DNA of 64,000 nt from Amycolatopsis umgeniensis (GTDB lineage Bacteria; Actinomycetota; Actinomycetes; Mycobacteriales; Pseudonocardiaceae), in NCBI RefSeq assembly GCF_014205155.1, contig NZ_JACHMX010000001.1:4464001-4528000 (forward strand). Reading direction: 5' to 3'. Shown here piece by piece: positions 1 through 8,408 of this stretch. The notes under the pieces were generated by a model that ran no database searches, was not told the origin of the DNA, and saw only the letters and a list, made by a program, of their open reading frames with translations. Positions within the stretch are counted from its first letter, which is position 1. Every line of letters begins with the position of its first letter. The translations under genes were made by a program, and so were the position numbers.

Positions 1-201
1 GGAACCGGTTTCTACGCCGACGGTTTCGGCAGCAGGCAGCTGCGCCTTTCCTACTGCTACCCGACGCCAGAGCGGATCCGCGAAGGCGTCAGAAGGCTCG
101 CCGCGGTGCTCGAGTCCGAAATGGACCTCGCGCGTACCTTCGGTAACGTGAGCCCACGCGCGATCTCGGGGCCACAAAACCCCTCTCCGGACACGGTCTG
201 A
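1..201 (+). CDS. PLP-dependent aminotransferase, C-terminal end (5' truncated)
   Basis: The reading frame is open from the first base and stops with TGA at 199-201, giving the last 66 residues of a protein. The segment GTGFYADGFGSRQLRLSYCY followed by PTPERIREGVRRLA is typical of the small-domain end of class I/II fold-type I aminotransferases, where the Arg in the RLSY stretch binds the substrate carboxylate. The N-terminal part with the PLP lysine lies outside the window, so substrate cannot be named. It reads toward the D-Ala-D-Ala ligase-like gene 37 bp downstream and may be cotranscribed with it. Family assignment is from the motif; the precise activity is unknown. Confidence 0.75.
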   Translation, partial: GTGFYADGFGSRQLRLSYCYPTPERIREGVRRLAAVLESEMDLARTFGNVSPRAISGPQNPSPDTV

Positions 202-238
202 TCGACCGGACGTCCCCATAGACACAAAGGAGTCCTCG

Positions 239-1189
239 GTGGTCGACCGCACCGTCGCCGTACTCGCAGGCGGACTTTCCCACGAACGCGATGTCTCTCT
301 TCGCTCCGGACGACGGCTGTCGGTCGCGCTGCGGGCGGAGGGGCTCATCGTCGAAGAGTGGGACACCGACGCGGGCCTGCTCGAACGTCTTCGCACCCAG
401 CGCCCCGACGCGGCCATCGTCGCCCTTCACGGTGGTGAGGGGGAGAACGGTGCGGTGCAGACGGTGCTGGAAATGCTCGACGTCCCCTACGTCGGCACCA
501 GTTCGCAGGGCTGCCGCCGCGCTTGGGACAAGCCGACGGCCAAGGCGCTGGTCGCCAACGCGGGCTTCACGACGCCGGACTGGGTCGTGCTGCCGCACAG
601 CACCTTCCGCGAGCTCGGCGCGCAGGCCGTGCTGGACGCGATGGTCGAGACCCTCGGCCTGCCCCTGATCCTCAAGCCCGACCAGGGTGGTTCGGCGCTC
701 GGTGCCCAGGTCGTCAAGGAGGCCTCGGAAATGCCCGGCGCGATGGTCGGCTGCTTCGCGTACGGCGACACCGTTCTCGCGGAGAAGTTCGTCTCCGGCG
801 TCGAGGTGGCTGTGACGGTCATCGAAGGCGAGCATGGGCCCGAAGCCCTGCCCGCGGTCGAGATCGTGCCGGAGAGTGGCGTGTACGACTACACCGCCCG
901 CTACACCGCCGGGCTGACCGACTTCTTCACCCCGGCGCGGATCTCCGACGACGCGGCCAAGGCCGTCGGCGAACTCGCCGTCGCCGCGCACCGGCAACTC
1001 GGACTTCGCGACATCTCGCGCACCGACGCCGTGGTCACCGACGACGGCACGGTCTACTTCCTCGCGGTGAACCCGTCGCCGGGCCTCACCGAGACGTCGA
1101 TCGTGCCCATGGCGATCGAGGCCGGTGGCGGCACGCTCGGATCGGTCTTCGCCGACCTCGTCGGACGGGCGATCGCCCGCAAGAGCTGA
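239..1189 (+). CDS. D-alanine--D-alanine ligase family protein (ATP-grasp), metal-site variant
   Basis: A 316-residue ATP-grasp protein starting at GTG 239, six bases after AAGGAG. Ddl landmarks are present in order: a GG.S.ER.VSL.SG motif near the N-terminus, HGGEGENGAVQ, LKPDQGGSALG, EKFVSGVEVAV and near the end RTD...NPSPGLTETS. Ddl enzymes join two D-alanines for peptidoglycan. The usual C-terminal metal motif is E-x-N-T; here it reads A-V-N-P, so the Glu that binds the second Mg2+ is Ala (codon GCG at about 1063) while the earlier Asp and the Asn are kept. The length is also at the short end for the family. It may be a paralogue with weak or different ligase activity rather than the housekeeping Ddl. 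Neighbours are an aminotransferase (upstream) and the parAB region. Confidence 0.75.
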   Translation: MVDRTVAVLAGGLSHERDVSLRSGRRLSVALRAEGLIVEEWDTDAGLLERLRTQRPDAAIVALHGGEGENGAVQTVLEMLDVPYVGTSSQGCRRAWDKPTAKALVANAGFTTPDWVVLPHSTFRELGAQAVLDAMVETLGLPLILKPDQGGSALGAQVVKEASEMPGAMVGCFAYGDTVLAEKFVSGVEVAVTVIEGEHGPEALPAVEIVPESGVYDYTARYTAGLTDFFTPARISDDAAKAVGELAVAAHRQLGLRDISRTDAVVTDDGTVYFLAVNPSPGLTETSIVPMAIEAGGGTLGSVFADLVGRAIARKS

Positions 1190-1192
1190 GCT

Positions 1193-1567
1193 TCAGTCCC
1201 CGGCGACGACGACCTGGAACTCGTCTTCGTAGATGATCCGTCCCGGATTCGGCGACCTGACGGTCTCGCACGGGATCTTGTGCGTCTCCAGAATCGACAG
1301 GTAGCCGTCGACACGCTCGATGAAGACCCGGGCGCTCACCTTGAACCACGCCGCGGCCCCGGGGTTGACCTCGGCGTCGTAGACGGTCGGATCGTGGTGC
1401 GCCGGGTTGATGAAGTTCTCGTCGTACCAATCGTTGTTGGCCCGGCGGAAGGCTTCTTGCTCGGCGGTGAGGTGACCGGCTCGGGCGAGGTTGTTCACGA
1501 GACCGAAGACACCGGTGAAGTTGCCTCGCTTGTCGCGGGTCGGACTCTGGAAGCGAACGAAGGTCAT
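1193..1567 (-). CDS. conserved hypothetical protein
   Basis: A 124-residue protein read from ATG 1567, whose start codon overlaps the stop of the upstream HAD gene as ATGA (1567-1564), so the two are translationally coupled. An in-frame start 24 bases earlier (1591) is possible but would run into the HAD gene. The sequence is aromatic- and Asn-rich with no signal peptide or membrane segment: GLVNNLARAGHLT, ANNDWYDENFINPA and a C-terminal EDEFQVVVAGD. I do not recognise a functional family; the folded, acidic composition and the tight coupling argue that it is a real cytosolic protein. It runs convergent to the D-Ala-D-Ala ligase-like gene with only 3 bp between the stops. Confidence 0.65.
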   Translation of the reverse strand: MTFVRFQSPTRDKRGNFTGVFGLVNNLARAGHLTAEQEAFRRANNDWYDENFINPAHHDPTVYDAEVNPGAAAWFKVSARVFIERVDGYLSILETHKIPCETVRSPNPGRIIYEDEFQVVVAGD

Positions 1568-2235
1568 CGCCGCGGCCACCCCCGTACCCACGCCAGCAGC
1601 TCCTCATCGCGCAGAGAGCCGATCACGACGTCAGCGGGGAAGTCCTGATGCTTCAGCGTGGGCACCCCGATGACGGGAACCCCTGCCGCCCGCGCCGACC
1701 GTAGGCCGGTCATCGAGTCCTCGAACGCCAGCGCGTCGGCAGGCTCGACGTTCAAGAGACCGCAAGCGGTCAAGTACATCTCCGGATCCGGTTTCGGCGC
1801 GGCCACCTCATCGGCGGCCAGTTTCACGGGAAACATTTCCGAAAGCCCGCCGCGAACGAGAGCGGCCTCCAGCAGAGCTCGGGGCGAGTTGCTCGCGACG
1901 GCGACCGGAACGGCCGCGGCGGTCAGTTCGACCAACTCACGCGCGCCGGGCATCGCCTCCGCCTTCGCGGTGACGACCTCGGTCACCAACCTCAGCAACT
2001 CGTCCGCGATCTCGGCGCCGCCGCCGGATTCGCCGAACGCCTCCGCCATCGCGTCGGCGGCGGCCGGTAGCGACTTGCCGATCACCAACGCCTTCTCGTC
2101 CGGACCGAACGGCAGACCTCGCCGCGCGAACAGTTCGGTCTCGGCCACCGACCAACACGGCTCGGTGTCCATCAGCAATCCATCGCAATCGAAGACCACC
2201 GCGCGCGGATTTCGGCCGCCGAAGAGTCCTCTCAT
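1564..2235 (-). CDS. HAD superfamily hydrolase (beta-phosphoglucomutase-like)
   Basis: A 223-residue HAD phosphatase from ATG 2235 (a GTG 21 bases upstream at 2256 is an alternative). Motif I is VFDCDGLLMDTE with both catalytic Asp residues (nucleophile and acid/base); motif II is the Ser in VASNS; motif III the Lys in KPDPEMY; motif IV FEDS with the metal-binding acids. The helical cap between motif I and II is the small C1 cap typical of beta-phosphoglucomutase/phosphoglycolate phosphatase-like members. It probably dephosphorylates a small phosphometabolite; the substrate cannot be deduced. The 3' end overlaps the start of the small hypothetical gene downstream. Confidence 0.85.
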   Translation of the reverse strand: MRGLFGGRNPRAVVFDCDGLLMDTEPCWSVAETELFARRGLPFGPDEKALVIGKSLPAAADAMAEAFGESGGGAEIADELLRLVTEVVTAKAEAMPGARELVELTAAAVPVAVASNSPRALLEAALVRGGLSEMFPVKLAADEVAAPKPDPEMYLTACGLLNVEPADALAFEDSMTGLRSARAAGVPVIGVPTLKHQDFPADVVIGSLRDEELLAWVRGWPRR

Positions 2236-2320
2236 ACTTGCCCCCAGTTCAAGCACTCAGCGTTACTTGGTCATCATCACTCAGCAATCGTCACCGTGAC
2301 AAAACGACCCGGGGTGATCC

Positions 2321-3337
2321 CTAATCGGTTTCACGTGTCTGATTTGCCTGATTTTCGTCCATGAGTGCCACGATGCGTTCAAGATCGTCTACGGACCCGA
2401 ATTCGAGCGTGATCCGCCCTTTGCGACGACCCAAGTCGACCTTCACGCGAGTGTCGAACCGGTCCGAAAGCCGGTTCGCCAGTTCCTGGAGACCGGGCGC
2501 CTGGATCGGCTTGCGGGGAGCGGGCTTCGGTTTGGCCGGCTTCTCGCTCTTCTTGAGCGTGACGGCTTCCTCGGTCGCGCGGACGGACATGCCCTCCGCG
2601 ACGATCCTCGCGGCCAACTCTTCCTGACTTTCGGCGTCCTCGAGAGAGAGCAGAGCCCGCGCGTGCCCGGCCGAAAGCACCCCGGCGGCGACCCGTCGCT
2701 GGACCGCGAGGGGGAGTTTGAGCAAGCGGATCGTGTTCGTGATGACCGGGCGGCTGCGCCCGATCCGACCGGCCAGCTCTTCGTGCGTGACCGCGAACTC
2801 GTCGAGCAGCTGCTGATACGCGGCCGCCTCTTCGAGCGGGTTGAGCTGAACGCGGTGGATGTTCTCGAGCAGCGCGTCGCGCAGCATCGCCTCGTCGGCG
2901 GTCTGGCGGACGATCGCCGGGATCGCCTCCAGCTCCGCCAGCTGAGACGCGCGCAGACGCCGCTCGCCCATGACGAGTTCGTACTCGTCGGTGCCGAGCT
3001 CCCGGACCACGATGGGCTGCATGAGCCCGAACTCGCGGATCGAATGCTCCAGCTCGTTGAGCGCGTCTTCGTCGAAGACCTGCCGCGGCTGCTTCGGGTT
3101 CGGCTTGATCTGGCTGACCGGCACCTCGCGGTAGACCGCGCCCGCCACCGTGCCGCCGTGCGAACCGGCCGCGCCGTTGGCCGCGAACCAGCCCTTGTCG
3201 TCCGGTCCGGCCGGGCCTGCCGGGGGAGCGGGAGCCGCGGCCGAACCGTTCTCGGCAGGGGCCGCGGAACCCGGTGGCGGGCCGGTGGGGATCAGGGCGG
3301 CGAGCCCGCGCCCGAGCCCCCCTCTGCGCTCGCTCAT
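2321..3337 (-). CDS. parB: chromosome partitioning protein ParB
   Basis: 338 residues from ATG 3337, the codon overlapping the parA stop as ATGA. The N-terminus [13 protein letters not shown] is the short basic segment that stimulates ParA ATPase. After a Pro/Ala-rich linker comes the ParB CTPase domain (IKPNPKQPR, then GERRLRAS, the CTP-binding GERR), a helix-turn-helix domain ([22 protein letters not shown]) that reads parS, and a C-terminal dimerisation region. ParB loads on the three parS sites just upstream (4310, 5032, 5128) and spreads to build the segregation complex near oriC. Any longer reading upstream would lie inside parA and lacks ParB sequence. Confidence 0.97.
   Translation of the reverse strand: MSERRGGLGRGLAALIPTGPPPGSAAPAENGSAAAPAPPAGPAGPDDKGWFAANGAAGSHGGTVAGAVYREVPVSQIKPNPKQPRQVFDEDALNELEHSIREFGLMQPIVVRELGTDEYELVMGERRLRASQLAELEAIPAIVRQTADEAMLRDALLENIHRVQLNPLEEAAAYQQLLDEFAVTHEELAGRIGRSRPVITNTIRLLKLPLAVQRRVAAGVLSAGHARALLSLEDAESQEELAARIVAEGMSVRATEEAVTLKKSEKPAKPKPAPRKPIQAPGLQELANRLSDRFDTRVKVDLGRRKGRITLEFGSVDDLERIVALMDENQANQTRETD
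2328..2341. other. parS half-site in the parB 3' end (weak)
   Basis: GTTTCACGTGTCTG keeps the left half and core of the parS palindrome (TTTCACGTG) but loses the right arm. It lies in the last codons of parB. ParB normally needs both half-sites, so this is probably fortuitous or a decayed site. Confidence 0.2.
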
Positions 3338-4263
3338 GCCGTACCGTTCCTTTCCTTCATCTCCGCTCCACGCTGAGCGATCTCCTTCGCCGCGTCCACG
3401 TAGCTCATCGCGCCTCGGGAACCGGGGTCGTACGCGAGGACCGTCTGCCCGTATCCGGGCGCCTCGGAGACCTTCACGCTGCGCGGGATCACCGTCTTGA
3501 GGACGGTGTCCCCGAAGTGATTCCGGACCTCGTTCGTCACCTGATCGGCCAGCTTCGTCCGGCCGTCGTACATGGTGAGCAGAATCGTGGAGACGCTGAG
3601 CTCGCGGTTGAGGTGCTTCTGGACGAGCTCGATGTTGCTCAGCAGCTGACCCAGACCTTCGAGCGCGTAGTACTCGCACTGGATCGGGATCAGCACCTCC
3701 TGCGCGGCGACCATCGCGTTGACGGTCAGCAGACCGAGCGACGGCGGGCAGTCGATGAAGACGTAGTCGACGCCGATCTCGTCGAGGATCTCGGACGAGA
3801 GCGCCTCCTTGAGCCGCATCTCGCGGGACGCCATCGACACGAGTTCGATCTCGGCGCCGGCGAGGTCGATGGTCGCGGGCACGCAGTAGAGGTTCTCCGA
3901 CTGCTCGCTCTGCGCGGCCGCCTCGGCGAGCGTGACCTCACCGATCAGTACCTCGTAGATCGACGGCGTGCCGGAGCGGTGGTCGATGTCGAGCGCGGTG
4001 CTCGCGTTGCCCTGAGGGTCGAGGTCGATCACGAGTGTCTTGAGCCCGTGGACGGCCAGGGCGGCGGCGAGGTTCACCGTGCTCGTGGTCTTGCCGACGC
4101 CGCCCTTCTGGTTGGCGACCGTCAGCACGCGCCGACGGGTCGGTCGGGGGAGCGCGCCCTTCTTGGGGTGCAGCACGCTGGCGGCCCGAACGGCCTCTTC
4201 GGCGATGGGCGTCCAGCCGAGCTCGTGGCCAGTGCTCGCAGGGTCGGACGGTGGGGGAGTCAC
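3334..4263 (-). CDS. parA: chromosome partitioning ATPase ParA (Soj)
   Basis: 309 residues from GTG 4263. A roughly 45-residue N-terminal extension precedes the deviant Walker A motif KGGVGKTT (residues 53-60), with the signature Lys at its start. This is followed by switch [10 protein letters not shown] and Walker [11 protein letters not shown], the MinD/ParA order. ParA binds DNA non-specifically as an ATP dimer and is stimulated by ParB, moving the origin toward the cell pole. It is translationally coupled to parB by a 4-base overlap. A parS site sits 47 bp upstream, between parA and rsmG, so ParB binding may also affect transcription of the operon (inference). Confidence 0.97.
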   Translation of the reverse strand: MTPPPSDPASTGHELGWTPIAEEAVRAASVLHPKKGALPRPTRRRVLTVANQKGGVGKTTSTVNLAAALAVHGLKTLVIDLDPQGNASTALDIDHRSGTPSIYEVLIGEVTLAEAAAQSEQSENLYCVPATIDLAGAEIELVSMASREMRLKEALSSEILDEIGVDYVFIDCPPSLGLLTVNAMVAAQEVLIPIQCEYYALEGLGQLLSNIELVQKHLNRELSVSTILLTMYDGRTKLADQVTNEVRNHFGDTVLKTVIPRSVKVSEAPGYGQTVLAYDPGSRGAMSYVDAAKEIAQRGAEMKERNGTA

Positions 4264-4309
4264 CGGTCTCGAGCCTCCTCTGTATTAGACGTGGGAGTCG
4301 TTCTGCGTT

Positions 4310-4323
4310 GTTTCACGTGGAAC
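4310..4323. promoter_or_regulatory. parS centromere site 1
   Basis: GTTTCACGTGGAAC matches the conserved parS palindrome (GTTTCACGTGAAAC) at 13 of 14 positions, the change being in the right arm. It lies in the short gap between parA and rsmG. Confidence 0.9.
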
Positions 4324-4327
4324 CGGT

Positions 4328-5008
4328 CTAGCTGCGCCTGCCGCGCTGTCGAGACGGTTTCGGAGGCAGACGATGGATCACGACGACCGTGCTGGGGACC
4401 TCAAGCACCTTGGTGCCGCACTCGAAGACTTCCGGCTCACCGCCGCCTGCCTTCCGGACGGCGACGCGATCGCGTTCGATTTCCTCTCCGGCGCTCGCTC
4501 CTTTGAGGGCGACCAGAGCACCTTGGGAACGCACGAGCGGGAGGCACCAGTTCGCGAGCCGGGCCAAGGGAGCGACTGCCCGGGCGGTGACGACATCCGC
4601 GCCACCGAGCTCCTCGCGTACCTGCCGCTCCTCCGCGCGCCCGCGGACAACGGTGATGGGGAGTTCCAGCTTCTCGGCAACCTCGGCCAGCCAGTCGACC
4701 CGGCGCGCCATCGGTTCGAGCAGAACGATATCGAGGTCCGGTCGGCTGATCGCGAGCGGTACACCCGGAAGCCCCGCACCCGACCCGACGTCGACCACAC
4801 GGGCGCCGTCGGGGATCCGCTCGCCGATCACGGCGGAGTTCAGGACGTGCCGCTCCCAGAGCCGGTCGACCTCACGGGGACCGATGAGACCACGCTCGAC
4901 GCCGTGGCGCTCCAGGAGTTCGACGTAGCCGACGGCTTGCTCGACGCGGTCTCCGAATACTTCCGACGCCGCACTCCGTACCGATGCGGCGACCCCGTCC
5001 AAGCCCAC
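4328..5008 (-). CDS. rsmG: 16S rRNA (guanine-N7)-methyltransferase RsmG
   Basis: 226 residues from GTG 5008 with GAGGAG seven bases upstream. RsmG uses S-adenosylmethionine to methylate N7 of the guanine equivalent to G527 in 16S rRNA. The Rossmann SAM site is DVGSGAGLPGVPLA, followed by LLEPMARRVDWL and the TARAVAPL segment characteristic of GidB/RsmG. Length is normal for actinobacteria. Its position between parA and the jag-yidC operon, surrounded by parS, is conserved in this phylum. In streptomycetes and mycobacteria loss of rsmG gives low-level streptomycin resistance. Confidence 0.95.
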   Translation of the reverse strand: MGLDGVAASVRSAASEVFGDRVEQAVGYVELLERHGVERGLIGPREVDRLWERHVLNSAVIGERIPDGARVVDVGSGAGLPGVPLAISRPDLDIVLLEPMARRVDWLAEVAEKLELPITVVRGRAEERQVREELGGADVVTARAVAPLARLANWCLPLVRSQGALVALKGASAGEEIERDRVAVRKAGGGEPEVFECGTKVLEVPSTVVVIHRLPPKPSRQRGRRS

Positions 5009-5031
5009 TCTTGCTCCTCAACCTCGACGCC

Positions 5032-5045
5032 GTTTCACGTGAAAC
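5032..5045. promoter_or_regulatory. parS centromere site 2
   Basis: A perfect GTTTCACGTGAAAC palindrome (extended to 16 bp as C...G), located 24 bp upstream of the rsmG start. Confidence 0.95.
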
Positions 5046-5100
5046 GCGCTTCACCGATTGTCCATGACGCCGACCGCAAAGCGGGGAGACAGTCCGAAGT

Positions 5101-5109
5101 TGTGGACAA
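5101..5109 (-). promoter_or_regulatory. DnaA box between parS sites 2 and 3
   Basis: TGTGGACAA is the exact reverse complement of the actinobacterial DnaA box TTGTCCACA. It lies between two perfect parS sites, so ParB and DnaA could contact the same 110-bp stretch. Confidence 0.6.
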
Positions 5110-5127
5110 CTCCACTCGTCTCCACGC

Positions 5128-5141
5128 GTTTCACGTGAAAC
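5128..5141. promoter_or_regulatory. parS centromere site 3
   Basis: A second perfect GTTTCACGTGAAAC palindrome, flanked C and G as in site 2 and 96 bp from it. Confidence 0.95.
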
Positions 5142-5171
5142 GCCACGCTTGTAATTCACCCGGACAACAAA

Positions 5172-5205
5172 GAAGCGGCCCGCCGGATGACCGGCGGGCC
5201 GCTTC
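5172..5205 (-). terminator. terminator of the rpmH-rnpA-yidD-yidC-jag operon
   Basis: A 15-bp perfect GC-rich stem (GAAGCGGCCCGCCGG) closed by the tetraloop ATGA, starting 14 bases after the jag stop in the minus direction. The minus-strand continuation (TTTGTTGTCC) is moderately T-rich. Confidence 0.85.
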
Positions 5206-5219
5206 GTTCAGAGAACTCG

Positions 5220-5777
5220 TCAGGCGGGGAAGATGACGACCCGGCGCTTCGGGTCCTCGCCTTCACTCTCGCTCTTGACTCCGTCGACGGCGGCGACCGC
5301 GTCGTGCACGACCTTCCGCTCGAACGGGCTCATCGGCTGCAGCCGGACACGCTCGCCGGAAGAAACGACGGTCTCGGCTGTCGAGCGGCCGAGCTCGCGA
5401 AGCTCTTCGCGACGGTCCGCGCGCCAGCCCGCGATGTCCAGCATCAAGCGGCTCCGTGAGCCGGTCTCCTGCTGCACCGCCAGGCGCGTCAGCTCCTGCA
5501 GCGCCTCGAGGATGGTGCCGCGGGGGCCGACGAGCTTCTCCAGGTCCTCGCCACCGTCGATGCTGACGATCGCGCGGCCCGCTTCGACATCGAGGTCGAT
5601 GTCGCCGTCGTAGTCCAGAAGGTCGAGCAGCCGCTCGAGGTAGTCGCCGGCGATGTCGCCCTCCTTCACGAGGACGTCGTCGTCGACACCTCCCTTGCGA
5701 CCCGTCTCTTCAGCCGCGCCCTCGGTCTCGGCCGCGCTGTTCTCCTCGGCGTCGATCGTGTCGATCGTCTCCGCCAT
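5220..5777 (-). CDS. KH/R3H-domain RNA-binding protein (Jag/KhpB family)
   Basis: 185 residues from ATG 5777 with GAGGAG upstream. An acidic, disordered N-terminus (residues 1-30) replaces the Jag_N domain of Firmicutes. Then follows a KH domain (residues about 45-115, with the VGPRGTILEALQ loop) and an R3H domain (RREELRELGRST, then LQPMSPFERKVVHDAV). Proteins of this family bind RNA and, in other bacteria, modulate cell elongation and division under Ser/Thr kinase control. The gene ends the rpmH-rnpA-yidD-yidC operon, 30 bp after yidC, its usual position. Confidence 0.9.
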   Translation of the reverse strand: MAETIDTIDAEENSAAETEGAAEETGRKGGVDDDVLVKEGDIAGDYLERLLDLLDYDGDIDLDVEAGRAIVSIDGGEDLEKLVGPRGTILEALQELTRLAVQQETGSRSRLMLDIAGWRADRREELRELGRSTAETVVSSGERVRLQPMSPFERKVVHDAVAAVDGVKSESEGEDPKRRVVIFPA

Positions 5778-5807
5778 TGTCGGTCTCCTCTCCAGCCCGG
5801 ATCGGCG

Positions 5808-6911
5808 TCAGCGACGCTTCCGGCCTGATTTCTTAGTCGAGTCAGAGATGAGACCGGGCACGTCCGCGCCGTTCTCCTTCGAGCCGTTCGTCGACGGCTC
5901 GGCTGATGCGTTCTCGGCGTCCTTCTTCTCCGCGGCGGACGAACCGGTCTGGGCGAAGCCGTGGGGCGAACCCGCCTTCTTGACCTGACCACCGGAGGAC
6001 GGCTTGTTCTTCTTCTGCTGGACCGGCTTCTGACCGGGGCGCGGCGCTGTCGGCTTCTGGCCGGGCTTCGGGCCGAGGTTCGCGCGCTTCTCCTTCTCAG
6101 CTTCCTTGCGGGCCTCTTCTTCCTTGTCGATCTTCGTGTAGACGAGGCGCTGCTGCATCAGGGTCCAGCCGTTGTTCGCCAGCCAGTAGAAGAGGAGGCC
6201 GAGCGGGAACAGCGCACCGAAGACGAGGACACCGAGCGGGAAGATGTACATCGTCAGCTTGTTCATCATCGCGGTCTGCGGGGTGGCCGACTCGGGGTTC
6301 TGGCGCTGGACCGAGTGACGCGCGGTGAGGTGCGTGGCGATGCTCGCGATGATCATCAGCGGGATCGCGACCGGGGCGACACTCCAGTGGAAGCCTGCCG
6401 CCGCGTTGCCACCGCTGACCATGTCGACGCCGGTGTAGATGGCCTCACCGAGGTTCGTCCCGAACAGCTTCGCGTGGACGTACGACTCGACGCCGGCCTG
6501 ATCGAAGAAGTAGTTCTCCGTCTTCGGGCCGCCGTACGGGTTGATGGTGAACATCCGCAGGACGTGGTTCAGACCGATGAAGACCGGGATCTGGAGCAGC
6601 ATCGGCAGGCAGCTGCCCAGCGGGTTGACGCCGTGCTCCTTCTGGAGCTTCTGCATCTCCATCGCCTGGCGCTGCCGGTCGTTCGCGTACTTCTTCTGCA
6701 CCTTCTTCATTTCCGGTGCGAAGTCCTGCATCTTCTTCATCGACCGGACCTGGTTCACGAACGGCTTGAACATGATGCCGCGGACGGTGAACGTCAGGAA
6801 GATGATCGCGAGGATCCAGGAGACCGCGTTCGCCTCACCGAACACAAGCCCGAAGACCTTGTGCCAACACCACAAGATGAAGGACACGGGGTAGTAGATG
6901 AAGTCGAGCAC
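5808..6911 (-). CDS. yidC: membrane protein insertase YidC/Oxa1
   Basis: 367 residues from GTG 6911, with GAGGAG ten bases upstream; longer readings would overlap yidD. It begins with a hydrophobic segment (LDFIYYPVSFILWCWHKVF), then the coiled-coil amphipathic loop with MKKMQDFAPEMKKVQKKY, the conserved PLGSCLPMLLQIPVFIGL segment, and two to three further membrane spans around FHWSVAPVAIPLMIIA and LFYWLANNGWTLMQQ. The C-terminal 100 residues are Lys/Pro-rich and cytoplasmic, likely ribosome contacting. YidC inserts and folds inner-membrane proteins with or without SecYEG. It is the Gram-positive short form lacking the large periplasmic domain. Confidence 0.96.
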   Translation of the reverse strand: MLDFIYYPVSFILWCWHKVFGLVFGEANAVSWILAIIFLTFTVRGIMFKPFVNQVRSMKKMQDFAPEMKKVQKKYANDRQRQAMEMQKLQKEHGVNPLGSCLPMLLQIPVFIGLNHVLRMFTINPYGGPKTENYFFDQAGVESYVHAKLFGTNLGEAIYTGVDMVSGGNAAAGFHWSVAPVAIPLMIIASIATHLTARHSVQRQNPESATPQTAMMNKLTMYIFPLGVLVFGALFPLGLLFYWLANNGWTLMQQRLVYTKIDKEEEARKEAEKEKRANLGPKPGQKPTAPRPGQKPVQQKKNKPSSGGQVKKAGSPHGFAQTGSSAAEKKDAENASAEPSTNGSKENGADVPGLISDSTKKSGRKRR

Positions 6912-6915
6912 TGAG

Positions 6916-7221
6916 CTACTCCTCGATCGGTGTTTCAGGTCGGCGGTGGCGCCACGAGAACGTCTCGGGTACCGGGTCGCGGCCGGGCATGGTCCACGGG
7001 CCACAGCGCAGCAAGCGCCGGACCGCGAGATAGGTACCGCGGCCGGCGCCGTGCCGGGTCAGTGCCTCGACGGCGTACGCGCTACAGCTCGGGTAGAACC
7101 GGCACGCCGGAGGAAGAAAGGGGGAGATCGCCTTGCGATACAGCTTGACGGGCAGGAGCAGCACCCAGGCCACCGGGCCGGGGCGGACTTCTTCGGTGGT
7201 CTCGTTCTCCGTGGCTCGCAT
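6916..7221 (-). CDS. yidD: membrane protein insertion efficiency factor YidD
   Basis: 101 residues from ATG 7221. The hallmark of the family is visible: YRKAISPFLPPACRFYPSCS, containing the paired Cys residues, followed by YAVEALTRHG and the RLLRCGPW segment. YidD is a small membrane-associated protein that assists YidC-dependent insertion. It sits 4 bp from yidC and 4 bp from rnpA in one minus-strand operon. Confidence 0.95.
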   Translation of the reverse strand: MRATENETTEEVRPGPVAWVLLLPVKLYRKAISPFLPPACRFYPSCSAYAVEALTRHGAGRGTYLAVRRLLRCGPWTMPGRDPVPETFSWRHRRPETPIEE

Positions 7222-7225
7222 GCCT

Positions 7226-7636
7226 TTACACCGCTGATCCGTTGTCGGAGGGTCGCGTCGGGCGGGACTTCCCGGTGACGACGGAAGGCTCGGACAGCCC
7301 GAGGCGCCGTAACGACGCGTCGAGGTCCGAGCCGAGTTCCGCGCTGGACGCGTCCGCGGCCGGAGGTAGTGCCCGTATCACCAACGAGCTCCCCGGCGGC
7401 AGTGTTCCGATCCTGGCAGAAACGAGATGCCTCAACCGGCGGGAGACCCGGTGGCGGACCACCGAATTCCCCACGGCCTTGCTCACCACAAAACCCGCCC
7501 GCGCCGCATCAGCGGCTTCGGACGGGTCCGTGGTCAACGCATGGACGACGAGGCGGCGCCTGCCTGCCTTGGCCCCACGCCGCATCACGGCACGGAAATC
7601 CTCACTGCGCCGCAACCTCGCGGCGACCGGCAGCAC
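7226..7636 (-). CDS. rnpA: ribonuclease P protein component
   Basis: 136 residues from GTG 7636, 23 bp after rpmH. The RNase P protein fold is seen in [40 protein letters not shown] (the RNR-type basic helix that binds the P RNA and tRNA leader) and [10 protein letters not shown]. It is the basic cofactor of the catalytic RNA that removes tRNA 5' leaders. The C-terminal 25 residues are a variable tail. The rpmH-rnpA pair is conserved next to oriC in most bacteria. Confidence 0.96.
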   Translation of the reverse strand: MLPVAARLRRSEDFRAVMRRGAKAGRRRLVVHALTTDPSEAADAARAGFVVSKAVGNSVVRHRVSRRLRHLVSARIGTLPPGSSLVIRALPPAADASSAELGSDLDASLRRLGLSEPSVVTGKSRPTRPSDNGSAV

Positions 7637-7659
7637 GACGTCCCTCGACGGCGGCCGGA

Positions 7660-7803
7660 TCAGGCGGACAGTGCGCCGCGGCCCTTGCGACGGCGAGCCG
7701 CCAGGATGGCCCGGCCGGCGCGGGTCCGCATCCGCAGCCGGAACCCGTGGACCCGGGCGCGTCGGCGGTTGTTCGGCTGGAAGGTGCGCTTACCCTTGCT
7801 CAC
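7660..7803 (-). CDS. rpmH: 50S ribosomal protein L34
   Basis: 47 residues from GTG 7803: [20 protein letters not shown] then [20 protein letters not shown] and a short GRGALSA end, the full-length actinobacterial L34. It is the first gene of the minus-strand operon running away from dnaA. The start is fixed because the protein must begin with the S-K-G-K-R-T-F-Q-P signature. Confidence 0.97.
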   Translation of the reverse strand: MSKGKRTFQPNNRRRARVHGFRLRMRTRAGRAILAARRRKGRGALSA

Positions 7804-8408
7804 GACTTACTTCTCCTGTTTCATCGGCCGCCGGGAGCGGTTCGACCCGATCCTGGCGTGTCGTGCTGACGCACGGCAGTCTGTGGTGTCTCCTACCAAC
7901 GTGTGGCCTCGTCACGTCGAGCGACGACAACGTGGGCACGCGAAACGCCCCCGCTGTATACGGGAGACCTTACGAGGGTACGCACCCACCGCCCGGGCCC
8001 GGCAGGCACCCCCTCGACCACGGACCGCGACCGTGCGTGGAGAGTGATCACCGACGACGTGAAGGCACCGAATGGCAACACGCCGTACACCGTGAAATGC
8101 TTGCTCACGAGGATGCCTTGTGGCATCGGGCGGGGCTTGTTAGCGTGCCTCTCCCGGGATTTCGCCAAGGTGGAACGGTGCAGGAGCCCGGGCGTCCTTG
8201 GGATGTGGAGGCATCCCGTCGGCCTACGTTGAGCCCGCAGGTGGCGTCGCCGCGGGCCGCCGTACATTAGTGCACAGCTGTGGACAACTATGTGGATATT
8301 TGCTGTGCGCATGAGCTGATCGGGCCATGATGACGCTCGTCCCGACCCTTCGGGCGTTCGCTCCAGTGTCTCGCCGCACGCACCGATGAGGGGAGGGGAG
8401 TCAGGCAG
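7804..8408. other. rpmH-dnaA divergent intergenic region
   Basis: 605 bp without a supportable gene. It must carry the promoters of the rpmH operon (minus) and dnaA (plus). Two DnaA boxes lie near its right end (8279-8299), about 110-130 bp before the dnaA start, suggesting autoregulation. The dnaA start is preceded by the purine-rich GAGGGGAGGGGAGTC. I could not assign -35/-10 boxes with confidence. Confidence 0.7.
8279..8299 (-). promoter_or_regulatory. DnaA-box pair upstream of dnaA
   Basis: TGTGGACAA (8279-8287, exact actinobacterial box on the minus strand) and TGTGGATAT (8291-8299, 8/9 match to TGTGGATAA), same orientation with a 12-bp period. Their position ahead of dnaA fits autorepression or a minor part of the origin. 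Confidence 0.7.

Noticed and set aside
2328..2341. Fourth parS in the parB 3' end
   Set aside because: Only one half of the palindrome is conserved; listed as weak.
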